A DNA stretch of 41,646 bases, taken from contig CAMDGM010000031.1 of the NCBI GenBank assembly GCA_945898015.1, positions 1 through 41,646 on the forward strand, given 5' to 3'. The position numbers were made by a program, and so were the translations under genes. Source of the DNA: PVC group bacterium (lineage in GTDB: Bacteria > Verrucomicrobiota > Kiritimatiellia > CAIKKV01). This document shows positions 1 through 7,258 of this stretch, piece after piece. Each line of letters starts with the position of its first letter. Position 1 is the first letter of the stretch. The notes below the pieces were generated by a model, which searched no databases, was not told the DNA's origin, and saw only the letters and a program-made list of their open reading frames with translations.

Positions 1-352
1 ACGGCTGCCGTAAAAACTCAGCCCATGTTGATTGCGCACGGGGTTGTGTAGCGCCGCACTGAGTGCGGCGGATGCCGGCTAATTGAATGGAGGGCGGCGC
101 GCCGTCGCCGCCGCATCGTGGCTGACCGGCGGGTGGTTGAGCGGCCTGCGTCGTTTCGGGCGCAAATGGCCGGCCGCTTTCGAGCGGATCCGCCTTCCGG
201 CTGGAGGCGTCGGGGCACGAGCCCACGCCCCCTCGCCGTCAGGCGGCTGCGCCTCGAAATCGTCGCGTCCCTTTTCGCCTGATCGAAACGCCGCAAGCCT
301 GAACGCCATCGCGCGCCTTGTTCGCTTTCGCTCACGTCGGGCGTCGCGCGAG
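1..352. repeat. Long direct repeat, copy A
   Basis: First copy of a ~350-bp unit that recurs at 353 with an exact 352-bp offset. The unit opens with the ACGGCTGCCG motif and contains a perfect inverted repeat at 52-70 (CGCCGCACT-G-AGTGCGGCG). Most of the following ~250 bp is near identical to copy B; the clearest divergence is around 77-110. Both strands are open over long distances, but the predicted proteins are Arg/Pro/Ala-rich, unlike the coding genes here, so I treat it as non-coding. The window edge may cut a longer array. Confidence 0.85.
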
Positions 353-704
353 ACGGCTGCCGTAAAAACTCAGCCCATGTTGATTGCGCACGGGGTTGTG
401 TAGCGCCGCACTGAGTGCGGCGGATGCCTGCCTGTTTTAATGGCGAGGCTCCGTCCGAGCCGCATCGTGGCTGACCGGCGGGTGGTTGAGCGGCCTGCGT
501 CGTTTCGGGCGCAAATGGCCGGCCGCTTTCGGGCGGATCCGCCTTCCGGCTGGAGGCGTCGGGGCACGAGCCCACGCCGCCTCGCCGTCAGGCGGCTGCG
601 CCTCGAAATCGTCGCGTCCTTTTCGCCTGATCGAAACGCCGCAAGCCTGAACGCCATCGCGCGCCTTGTTCGCTTTCGCTCACGTCGGGCGTCGCGCGAT
701 TTTG
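353..704. repeat. Long direct repeat, copy B
   Basis: Second copy of the unit, with the palindromic hairpin at 404-422. It differs from copy A mainly around 428-460, where the stretch between the hairpin and the 'GCATCGTGGCTGACC' segment has been replaced. The remainder, through the 'CACGTCGGGCGTCGCGCGA' end, matches copy A almost base for base, which suggests recent duplication or gene conversion. Confidence 0.85.
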
Positions 705-738
705 GTTCCCGTGCCAAGCCCGTAGGGGGATGGAGCCC

Positions 739-860
739 GGGGTTGTGTAGCGCCGCACTGAGTGCGGCGGATGCCCGCCTGTTTTAATGGAGGGCGGCGC
801 GCTGTCGCCGCTGCCTTGTGGCTGTCCCGCGGGTGGTTGAGCGGCCGTGAAAAGCCCGAT
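739..860. repeat. Partial third repeat copy (C)
   Basis: A truncated copy starting at GGGTTGTGTAG, with the same palindromic hairpin at 751-769 and the same 'GGAGGGCGGCGCG' segment seen in copy A. It then diverges: the ~200-bp core is missing and the sequence runs from GGTGGTTGAGCGGC straight to CGTGAAAAGCCCGA (846-859). That last 14-mer recurs at 38554-38567. Confidence 0.75.
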
Positions 861-933
861 CAATATTGCTTGTGCAGGGGGTTGTCTGGCACCGCCCGGC
901 GTGGTAAGGCGGAAAGAAAAACATGAAAAGAGT

Positions 934-967
934 TTGACCTGCCGGCTTATTCAGGTATTCTAGTACC
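934..967 (+). promoter_or_regulatory. Candidate promoter/operator of the Rrf2-hcp operon
   Basis: TTGACC (934-939), a 16-bp spacer and TATTCT (956-961) resemble a sigma-70 promoter. An imperfect 14-bp palindrome, GGTATTCTAGTACC (954-967), overlaps the -10 box. That is where an Rrf2-family repressor would bind to autoregulate. A strong Shine-Dalgarno AAAGGAG (979-985) follows, 5 nt before the ATG at 991. Read by eye; the operator role is inferred. Confidence 0.4.
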
Positions 968-990
968 AGATTACAAATAAAGGAGCGGGT

Positions 991-1485
991 ATGGCGGGAG
1001 TCATTCAACTGTCGGAGGCGGCGTCGATCGGGATACACACGGCGCTCTGGCTGGCCCGGACGCCGGATGAGCTGTCGCGGTCTTCGGAAATCTGCCGGCT
1101 GTTCGGGTTTTCCGAGGCCCATTTTGCCAAGGTCATGCAGGACCTGTCCCGGGCGGGCATCGTCGAGTCCGTCCGGGGGCCCCGCGGCGGGTCCCGGCTC
1201 GCCCGCGACCCTGCCGGCGTCACCCTCCTGGAGGTGTTCGAGGCCATCGACGGCACGCTGGCGGCGGACCGGTGCCTGCTCAGCCCCAAGGCCTGCCCCG
1301 CCCGGTGTTGTCCGATCGGCCGGGAAATCGCGGGGCTCAACCGCCGCCTTCGGAAGACGCTGGCCGACGCCACGCTCAAGGCCATGAGCGCTGAGACCGA
1401 CTGGTCCGGGTTCACGGGCCAGGCCGGTGTGAATTCTCAAAAAACCATGAAGCAACCAAAAACAAAAACGAAACAAGGAGAATGA
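991..1485 (+). CDS. Rrf2 family transcriptional regulator (Fe-S or NO/redox sensor type)
   Basis: A 164-aa winged-helix regulator. Residues 1-90 carry the Rrf2 fold: an N-terminal helix with IHTALWLA, a recognition helix around SEAHFAKVMQDL, and the wing RGPRGGSRLAR, followed by the typical 'LLEVFEAIDG'. A cysteine cluster (C95, C102, C106, C107) sits where IscR and NsrR bind their Fe-S cluster, although the spacing differs (x6, x3). The start at 991 is supported by AAAGGAG 5 nt upstream. The Lys-rich C-terminal tail runs into the hcp ribosome-binding region, and the stop overlaps an ATG at 1482, so the two genes are translationally linked. The neighbour is hcp, a common Rrf2/NsrR target, so a role in sensing NO or redox stress is likely but inferred. 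Confidence 0.9.
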   Translation: MAGVIQLSEAASIGIHTALWLARTPDELSRSSEICRLFGFSEAHFAKVMQDLSRAGIVESVRGPRGGSRLARDPAGVTLLEVFEAIDGTLAADRCLLSPKACPARCCPIGREIAGLNRRLRKTLADATLKAMSAETDWSGFTGQAGVNSQKTMKQPKTKTKQGE

Positions 1486-1487
1486 AG

Positions 1488-3029
1488 ATGAGTATGTTCT
1501 GTTTCCAGTGCGAACAAACGGCGGGCGGCAAGGGCTGCACCCAGAGCGGCGTGTGCGGCAAGAAGCCCGAGGTGTCGGACAAGCAGGATCTGTTGACCGG
1601 CGCCCTGATCGGGCTGGCCCGCGCGGCCGAAGGCAAGAAGACCGACACCGCGACCGATGACCTGGTCATGCTGTCCCTCTTCGCCACCGTCACGAATGTG
1701 AGCTTTGATGTGTCGCGGCTCGACGCCATGATCCGCCAGGTGAGGGCGGCGGCCGCCGCGCTGGGCAAGGCCCCGGAGTTTACCCCCGGCGAGCTGTTCA
1801 ATGGCAATCCCGACGTGGTCTCCCTGCGTTCCACGTTGCTGTTCGGCCTGCGGGGCATGTCGGCCTATGCCTGGCACGCCGCCGCGCTGGGCGTCCGGGA
1901 CCCCGAGGTGATCGCCTGGCACTACAAAGGCCTGCGCGAAATTGGCCAGGATCATGATGTGGCCGGCTGGCTGGCCTTGATCATGGAATTCGGCAAGGTC
2001 AACTTTGCGTGCATGGCGTCGCTGGACAAGGCCAATACGGAGGCCTATGGCCATCCCGCCCCCGCGACGGTTTCGACCGGGCATGACCGGGGCCCGTTCA
2101 TCGTGGTCACGGGACATGACCTGCTGGACCTCAAGCAGCTGCTCGACCAGACGGAGGGGAAGGGCATCCACATTTACACCCATGGCGAGATGTTGCCCGC
2201 CCATGGCTATCCCGGATTGCGGAAGTATGCGCACTTGAAGGGGCATTACGGCACGGCCTGGCAGAACCAGATGAAGGAGTTCACGGACCTGCCCGGCGCC
2301 GTCCTTTACACGACGAACTGCCTGATGCCGCCCAAGGCCTATGGCGACCGCCTCTTCACCACCTCCGTGGTGGCGTTTCCGGGCATCGCCCATATTCCGG
2401 ACGGCCCGAAGGGGGTCAAGGATTTCAGCCCGGTCATCCAGAAGGCGCTGGAGCTGGGCGGATGGACGGAGCCGGCGGCCGGCAAGACGATGACGACGGG
2501 CTTTGCGCGGAACACGGTGATGAGCGTGGCCGGCACGGTGATCGACGCGGTCAAGAGCGGTGCGCTGAAGCACATCTTCCTGGTCGGCGGCTGCGACGGC
2601 GCCAAGCCGGGCCGCAACTACTACACCGAGTTCGCGGAGAAAGCGCCGAAGAACACGATCATCCTCACGCTGGCGTGCGGCAAGTTCCGGATCAACCAGC
2701 TGGACCTCGGCACCCTGGGCGGACTGCCCCGGCTGCTTGACATGGGGCAGTGCAACGACGCCTACTCGGCCATCGTGGTGGCTTCGGAGCTCGCCAAGGC
2801 GTTCAACTGCGGCATTAACGACCTGCCGCTGACGTTGATCCTGTCGTGGTATGAGCAGAAGGCCGTCTGCATCCTGCTCACCCTGCTTGCGCTGGGCGTG
2901 AAAAACATCCGGCTGGGCCCGAGCCTGCCGGCGTTTGTGTCGCCCGCCGTGCTGGATGTGCTGGTGAATCAATTCGGGCTCAAGCCCATTACCACGGCGG
3001 AAGCTGATCTCAAGGCGATCCTGGGGTAG
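1488..3029 (+). CDS. hcp: Hydroxylamine reductase / hybrid cluster protein
   Basis: About 513 aa. HCP carries an Fe-S cubane and a hybrid Fe-S-O cluster; members reduce NO or hydroxylamine and protect against nitrosative stress. The N-terminal cysteines C5-x2-C8-x8-C17-x5-C23 give the class I spacing typical of strict anaerobes. All hybrid-cluster ligands can be placed: His in GHDLLD, Glu in THGEML, C278 (TTNCLMPP), C369 (GGCDGAK), C397 (LACGKF), C422 (GQCNDA), and E456/K458 in WYEQKA. I prefer the ATG at 1488, 7 nt after AAGGAG (1475-1480); ATGs at 1482 and 1494 are also in frame. It is the second gene of the Rrf2-hcp operon and ends at a strong terminator. No reductase partner (hcr) is visible nearby. 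Confidence 0.96.
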   Translation: MSMFCFQCEQTAGGKGCTQSGVCGKKPEVSDKQDLLTGALIGLARAAEGKKTDTATDDLVMLSLFATVTNVSFDVSRLDAMIRQVRAAAAALGKAPEFTPGELFNGNPDVVSLRSTLLFGLRGMSAYAWHAAALGVRDPEVIAWHYKGLREIGQDHDVAGWLALIMEFGKVNFACMASLDKANTEAYGHPAPATVSTGHDRGPFIVVTGHDLLDLKQLLDQTEGKGIHIYTHGEMLPAHGYPGLRKYAHLKGHYGTAWQNQMKEFTDLPGAVLYTTNCLMPPKAYGDRLFTTSVVAFPGIAHIPDGPKGVKDFSPVIQKALELGGWTEPAAGKTMTTGFARNTVMSVAGTVIDAVKSGALKHIFLVGGCDGAKPGRNYYTEFAEKAPKNTIILTLACGKFRINQLDLGTLGGLPRLLDMGQCNDAYSAIVVASELAKAFNCGINDLPLTLILSWYEQKAVCILLTLLALGVKNIRLGPSLPAFVSPAVLDVLVNQFGLKPITTAEADLKAILG

Positions 3030-3055
3030 GGCGGAGTTGGTGAACGGTGATTGAA

Positions 3056-3096
3056 GGGGCGCGGCGGAATGCCGCGCCCCTTTCTTTTTGTTTTTT
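3056..3096 (+). terminator. Intrinsic terminator after hcp
   Basis: A perfect 10-bp stem GGGGCGCGGC (3056-3065) / GCCGCGCCCC (3071-3080) with a 5-nt GGAAT loop, followed by a long T-rich tract (3081-3096). It is 26 nt after the hcp stop and separates this operon from the oxidoreductase gene starting at 3124. Confidence 0.93.
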
Positions 3097-3123
3097 CCGG
3101 GGCAAGCCTTTAAGATACCGCCC

Positions 3124-4101
3124 ATGAAATCGATTCAAGTCGGGCTGTATGGCGCGAACGGACATCAGGTGTGGCGGAATGTGGAGGGGAACGCCCGGGC
3201 GGTATGCCGGGGGGTTGCCGGTTTTTCGCGGGAACGCCTGTCGCCGGCGTTGCAGAAGGCGGACGGCCTCCGGGATTACGGCACGCTGGAGGCGATGCTG
3301 GCCGATCCCGGCCTGGATCTGGTGAGCCTTTGTTCGCCGCGACGCGATGGGCAGGCGCGCGACGCGATCCGCTGCCTGGAGGCGGGCAAGCATGTGTATG
3401 CGGAAAAACCGTGCGCGCTGAACGAGGCGGACCTGGATGCGATCCTCGCGACGGCGGCCCGGCGGGGAGTGAAATTCCATGAGATGGCGGGCTCCGCCTT
3501 TGATCAGCCGTACCGCGAAATGGGGCGGCTGGTCCGGAGCGGCGCGATCGGCACGGTGGTCCAGGTGTGGGCGCAGAAATCGTATCCCTGGTATCCGACT
3601 CGGCCCCAGGATGAAGGGCTGGATGGCGGACTGCTGATGCAAGTTGGCGTGCATGCCGTGCGGTTTATCGAGCATGTGACGGGGCTGCAGGCGGTGGAGG
3701 TGTCCGCCCGGGAGACCCGGCTGGGCAATCCGGTGTCAACCGGGGAATGTCGGCGGGCGGCGCAGCTGACGATGCGGCTTTCCAACGGCGGGCTGGCGTC
3801 CGCGATCGCCAATTACCTGAATCCCCACGAGAGCTTCGGGTCGTGGGGCAACGAGCATCTGCGGGTGTTCGGCACCGGCGGGTTTGTCGAATCCACGGAT
3901 GCGCATGCGCGGACCCGGCTGGTGCTGAACGAGCGGGACTGCGGGGCGCTGGCGCCGGCGGAGCCCTCGCTCGACTGGTTCGAATGTTTTCTCGACGAAT
4001 TGACCGGGGCCGGGGGCTTCCCCATTCCCCTTGAAGAGGAGTTGCATCCCGCGCGCGTGGTGATCCGGGCCAAGGCGGGGGTGATGAAGGCCGACCCGTG
4101 A
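3124..4101 (+). CDS. Gfo/Idh/MocA family oxidoreductase (short form)
   Basis: A 325-aa NAD(P)-dependent sugar or cyclitol dehydrogenase-like protein. The N-terminal Rossmann strand is VGLYGANG; the family signature EKPCALNEADL (around residue 98) contains the EKP lysine; and the second domain has GGLLMQVGVHAVRF, where the catalytic histidine usually lies. An in-frame TTG lies upstream inside the terminator T-tract, so the ATG at 3124 is the sensible start. The stop overlaps a possible GTG start of the next gene (GTGA at 4098-4101), which suggests coupling to the amidohydrolase. The substrate cannot be read from sequence; degradation of sugars, inositols or uronates is the usual context. Confidence 0.88.
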   Translation: MKSIQVGLYGANGHQVWRNVEGNARAVCRGVAGFSRERLSPALQKADGLRDYGTLEAMLADPGLDLVSLCSPRRDGQARDAIRCLEAGKHVYAEKPCALNEADLDAILATAARRGVKFHEMAGSAFDQPYREMGRLVRSGAIGTVVQVWAQKSYPWYPTRPQDEGLDGGLLMQVGVHAVRFIEHVTGLQAVEVSARETRLGNPVSTGECRRAAQLTMRLSNGGLASAIANYLNPHESFGSWGNEHLRVFGTGGFVESTDAHARTRLVLNERDCGALAPAEPSLDWFECFLDELTGAGGFPIPLEEELHPARVVIRAKAGVMKADP

Positions 4102-4136
4102 AAAAGGCGGGCCCAGGCATAAAGGATTTCACGGGC

Positions 4137-5657
4137 ATGAACAACTCCACGCCTGTCATCGACATCAACACGGTGTTCGGCCGCCGGCTTGAATCCGACC
4201 CCCGTTATACCGCTGCCGCCGTGGTCGCCGATCTGGATCGTCATGGCGTGGCCGTGGCGTTCACGTGTTCCCGGCGCGGCATCGATTACAGTCCGGGCCC
4301 GGGCAACCGTGAAACGCTGGACGCGGTCCGCCGGCATCCGGCGTTGATCCCCGCCGGCGTGCTGGATCCCCGCGACTCTTTCGGGTGGCAGGGGGAGGCC
4401 GACCGTTGTCTTGGCGCCGGCATCCGGCTCTTCCGGTTTTTCCCCCGCACCCAGGGGTGGGCAGTGGATTCCGAATCCTTCCGTGAGATCCTCCGTTACC
4501 TGCGGCGCAAGCGGGCCGTTGTCATGATCGAGGCCTCGGATGGGGAGACCGCCAGCGCGGTTGCCCGCGTGACCGCCCCGTTCAAGAGCCCCGTCATCCT
4601 GGCCGAAAGTTTTTATGGAAATGCGGCCGAGGTCATGGCCCTGATGCGGCGGTACTCCCACCTCTATGCCGACACCTCCTTCCTGGCCACCGTGGGTGCC
4701 GTGCGCGGCATGGTGGACGCTGTGGGGCATGACCGTCTCTTGTATGGGTCTGCCGGGCCCTGGCATTCGATGCAGAAGGCGCTCAACCAGCTGCTGGACG
4801 CGGATCTGTCGCCCGCGCGGAAACGCGCCATTCTGGCCGGCAATGCCAGGCGACTTCTGGACCTCAAGCCGGGGCTTTTGAAATCGCGGCCCGGCCTTGC
4901 CGGCCTCGAGCCGGTCCGTTTTGAGGAACCGATTATCGACATTCATTCCCACCTGGGCCTCTGGCCCATGCCCATGCGGCAGGAGGACTGCGATCCCGCC
5001 GGCATGCTCAGGCGGATGCGCCGGCTCGGGATCACCCACAGCGTGCTGTCGTCGTATGAAAGCATGCGGTATGATCTGGCCGCCGGCAACCGGGCCATCG
5101 CCCGGGCCATCGAGGGGCATCCTGAATTGTACGGGATGGTCGAGTTGGATCCCCGTCAGTACGAGTTGTCGTGTGCCGAAATGGACACGTATTACCGGCG
5201 GTCGAATTTCGTTGCCGGCGAACTGGAGTTGTCGCATCTGGCTTGCCCCACAAGCTCGCCGGAAGTGAAAAAGCTGATGACGGCCATGGCCCGGCGGGGC
5301 AGGCCGGTTCTCTTCATGCCCATGGGGGGGGATGGCGATGTGGCCGCCGAGATCGCCCTGGCGCGGGCCAACCCGACGCTGACGATGATCCACGCCCATG
5401 GCGCGGAACCGGCCTGGGCGCGCGCGGTCAAGGACACTCCCAATATTTGCATTGAATACTGTTACAGCCGAACCACCCACCACCGGATCCGCGAGGGGAT
5501 TGATATCCTCGGCCCGGAGCGGGTTCTTTTTGGAAGCGACCAGACGCTGTTGAGCCCGGCCGGCCAGATCGGGCTCTATCAGGATGCCCGGCTGAATGCC
5601 CGCGAGCGCGCCTTAATTCTGCACGCCAACGCGCGCCGGATCTATAAGTTCAAATAG
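4137..5657 (+). CDS. Tandem two-domain amidohydrolase (amidohydrolase-2 family), N-domain degenerate
   Basis: About 506 aa, made of two consecutive TIM-barrel amidohydrolase-2 domains. The C-terminal half (from about residue 262) looks catalytic: DIHSHLG supplies the metal-binding HxH, HAHG (about 419) the next ligand, and LFGSDQ (D468) the final aspartate, followed by the family tail 'ILHANARRIYKF'. The N-terminal half has the same layout but lost its residues: DINTVFG replaces DxHxH and LYGSAGP replaces GSD. It still ends with 'AILAGNARRLLDL'. The natural reading is an internal duplication with one dead domain. An alternative GTG at 4098 overlaps the previous stop; I chose the ATG at 4137 because the domain begins right after it. 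Probable role: hydrolase or decarboxylase in the same pathway as the flanking oxidoreductases. Confidence 0.85.
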   Translation: MNNSTPVIDINTVFGRRLESDPRYTAAAVVADLDRHGVAVAFTCSRRGIDYSPGPGNRETLDAVRRHPALIPAGVLDPRDSFGWQGEADRCLGAGIRLFRFFPRTQGWAVDSESFREILRYLRRKRAVVMIEASDGETASAVARVTAPFKSPVILAESFYGNAAEVMALMRRYSHLYADTSFLATVGAVRGMVDAVGHDRLLYGSAGPWHSMQKALNQLLDADLSPARKRAILAGNARRLLDLKPGLLKSRPGLAGLEPVRFEEPIIDIHSHLGLWPMPMRQEDCDPAGMLRRMRRLGITHSVLSSYESMRYDLAAGNRAIARAIEGHPELYGMVELDPRQYELSCAEMDTYYRRSNFVAGELELSHLACPTSSPEVKKLMTAMARRGRPVLFMPMGGDGDVAAEIALARANPTLTMIHAHGAEPAWARAVKDTPNICIEYCYSRTTHHRIREGIDILGPERVLFGSDQTLLSPAGQIGLYQDARLNARERALILHANARRIYKFK

Positions 5658-5686
5658 GGCCTTGACCACAGGCGGCCCGCGCCGGC

Positions 5687-5753
5687 GTCCACCGTGAAAA
5701 GGAGGTGGACAGTGCCCATCGATTGGCTTAATTTAAGGGAATTCTACTTATAA
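5687..5753 (+). promoter_or_regulatory. Leader hairpin with strong Shine-Dalgarno and a 13-codon upstream ORF
   Basis: An inverted repeat GTCCACC (5687-5693) / GGTGGAC (5704-5710) partly buries an ideal Shine-Dalgarno AGGAGGTG. Six nucleotides on, a GTG (5712) opens a short ORF reading MPIDWLNLREFYL and stopping at TAA (5751-5753). It is in the same frame as the oxidoreductase ATG at 5769, five codons further on. It could be a leader peptide giving reinitiation control, or a remnant N-terminal extension cut by a stop codon. Confidence 0.4.
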
Positions 5754-5768
5754 CTGGGGATCGGACAT

Positions 5769-7118
5769 ATGCAGCGGGTGATTCAAGTTGGCACGGGCGG
5801 GCGGGGTGAAGTGTATCGCGATTCGGCGGCCTACGGGTTTCCGGGCGTGGTGGAGCTGGTTGGGTTGTGCGACACCAATGCGGGCCGGATTGGACAATAC
5901 CAGCAGGTGTTGCGGGAGAAGGGGCTTGAGGTTCCCGGGTTTGCGCCCGACCGGTTCGAGGCCATGATCCGCGAGCAGAAGGCCAACTGGGTGGTGGTGA
6001 CCAGTCGCGACAACACGCACGACGACTACGTGATCCGGGCGTTGAACGCCGGGTGCGATGTCATTTGCGAAAAGCCGATGACCACGGACACCGTGAAATG
6101 CCAGGCCATTCTGGCCGCGGTGAAGAAGACCGGCCGGCAGGTGCGCGTGACGTTTAACATGCGCTATTCCCCTGTTCGGATGCAGGTCAAGGAATTGCTG
6201 CAATCCGGCGTGATCGGGAAAATCCTGTCCGTCGAATTCCGGTGGATGCTCAACACGAGCCACGGCGCCGACTATTTCCGGCGCTGGCACCGGAACAAGG
6301 TCAACAGCGGCGGGCTGATGGTGCACAAGGCCACGCATCATTTTGACTGCGTCAACTGGTGGATCAACAGCGTGCCGTCGACCGTGTATGCCACGGGGAC
6401 GCGCCAGTTCTACACGCCTCAACAGGCCGAGCGCTATGGGCTGACGCGGCGCGGCAGCCGGTGCCACGGCTGCCCCGAGTCCGCCCGCTGCCCGTTCTAC
6501 CTGGACATGGCGGCGTATGGGCATATGAAAAAGATGTACCTGGACCAGGAGTCGCACGACGGCTATTTCCGCGACCAGTGCGTGTTCAGCCCCGAGATCG
6601 ACATCGAGGACACCATGAACCTGGCGGTCGAGTACCGCGGCGGGGTGCGGATGTCCTACTCCCTCAACGCCTTTGCCGCGTGGGAGGGGTACGAGATTGC
6701 GTTCAACGGGACGAAGGGCCGGCTGGAGCATGGCGCCCGCGAGGGGGCGGGTTCTGTTTTCGGGGACGGCAGTACGCCGGGCGAGGTTAAGGGTCTCTCC
6801 GTCCGGGTATGGCCCCTGTTCGGGAAGCCGTATGCGGTCGTGCCCGCCGACAGCACGGGAGGGCATGGCGGAGGCGACGAGCGGCTGATGGCGGACCTGT
6901 TCCGCCCCGACCCGCCGCCCGATCCGCTGGGGCTCCGGGCCGATTACCGGGCGGGCTCCTGGTCGATCCTCACCGGCATTGCCGCCAATATCTCCATGCG
7001 GGAGCGCCGCGTGGTGGAGGTCGATTCGCTGGTCTCCGGTCTGGCCCTGCCGGATTATCCGCCCGCGCCCGCCTGGGACGAGCCCATTCCGCTGCCGGAG
7101 AAGAAGCCGGCCTCTTGA
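5769..7118 (+). CDS. Gfo/Idh/MocA family oxidoreductase (long form with Cys cluster)
   Basis: 449 aa. The Rossmann start is IQVGTGGRGEVY, the family lysine is in EKPMTTD (around residue 104), and the substrate-domain motif is GGLMVHKATHHFD with the usual histidines. Around residues 232-244 lies a cysteine-rich insert, CHGCPESARCPF, seen in a subgroup of these enzymes and possibly structural metal binding. It is longer than the first oxidoreductase (325 aa) and not a close copy of it. The ATG at 5769 fits the start of the Rossmann fold; the ribosome site before it is weak (GGGGATCGG), whereas an ideal one lies 50 nt upstream before a short in-frame ORF. Likely role: NAD(P)-dependent oxidation of a sugar derivative with the upstream amidohydrolase. 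Confidence 0.9.
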   Translation: MQRVIQVGTGGRGEVYRDSAAYGFPGVVELVGLCDTNAGRIGQYQQVLREKGLEVPGFAPDRFEAMIREQKANWVVVTSRDNTHDDYVIRALNAGCDVICEKPMTTDTVKCQAILAAVKKTGRQVRVTFNMRYSPVRMQVKELLQSGVIGKILSVEFRWMLNTSHGADYFRRWHRNKVNSGGLMVHKATHHFDCVNWWINSVPSTVYATGTRQFYTPQQAERYGLTRRGSRCHGCPESARCPFYLDMAAYGHMKKMYLDQESHDGYFRDQCVFSPEIDIEDTMNLAVEYRGGVRMSYSLNAFAAWEGYEIAFNGTKGRLEHGAREGAGSVFGDGSTPGEVKGLSVRVWPLFGKPYAVVPADSTGGHGGGDERLMADLFRPDPPPDPLGLRADYRAGSWSILTGIAANISMRERRVVEVDSLVSGLALPDYPPAPAWDEPIPLPEKKPAS

Positions 7119-7160
7119 CGGCGTTTTTCGCCCGGGGTGTTCCGTCCGGTGTGTGTTAAA

Positions 7161-7178
7161 CTTGACATTCCGGTCAAG
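7161..7178. promoter_or_regulatory. Small inverted repeat containing a consensus -35 box
   Basis: CTTGAC (7161-7166) - ATTCCG - GTCAAG (7173-7178) is a perfect 6-bp inverted repeat that includes a consensus TTGACA. It lies between the oxidoreductase stop (7118) and the kinase start (7259). No matching -10 is obvious 16-18 bp downstream, so a promoter or operator role is only possible. Confidence 0.25.
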
Positions 7179-7258
7179 CGTGCGGTCTGCCAGTCGCGCC
7201 GGCGAGCCGGTTCTGGACAAGGGGCGGGGTTTTGTGCATAATCGCACGACTTACTATC

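Noticed and set aside
18..575. 185-codon and similar open frames in the left repeats
   Set aside because: Arg/Pro/Ser-rich, run across unit boundaries, recur with the repeat and have no ribosome site; treated as non-coding.
1437..3125. 562-codon open frame antisense to hcp
   Set aside because: Arises from GC-rich codon bias opposite a clearly conserved gene; its protein has no family motifs and ends in the terminator.
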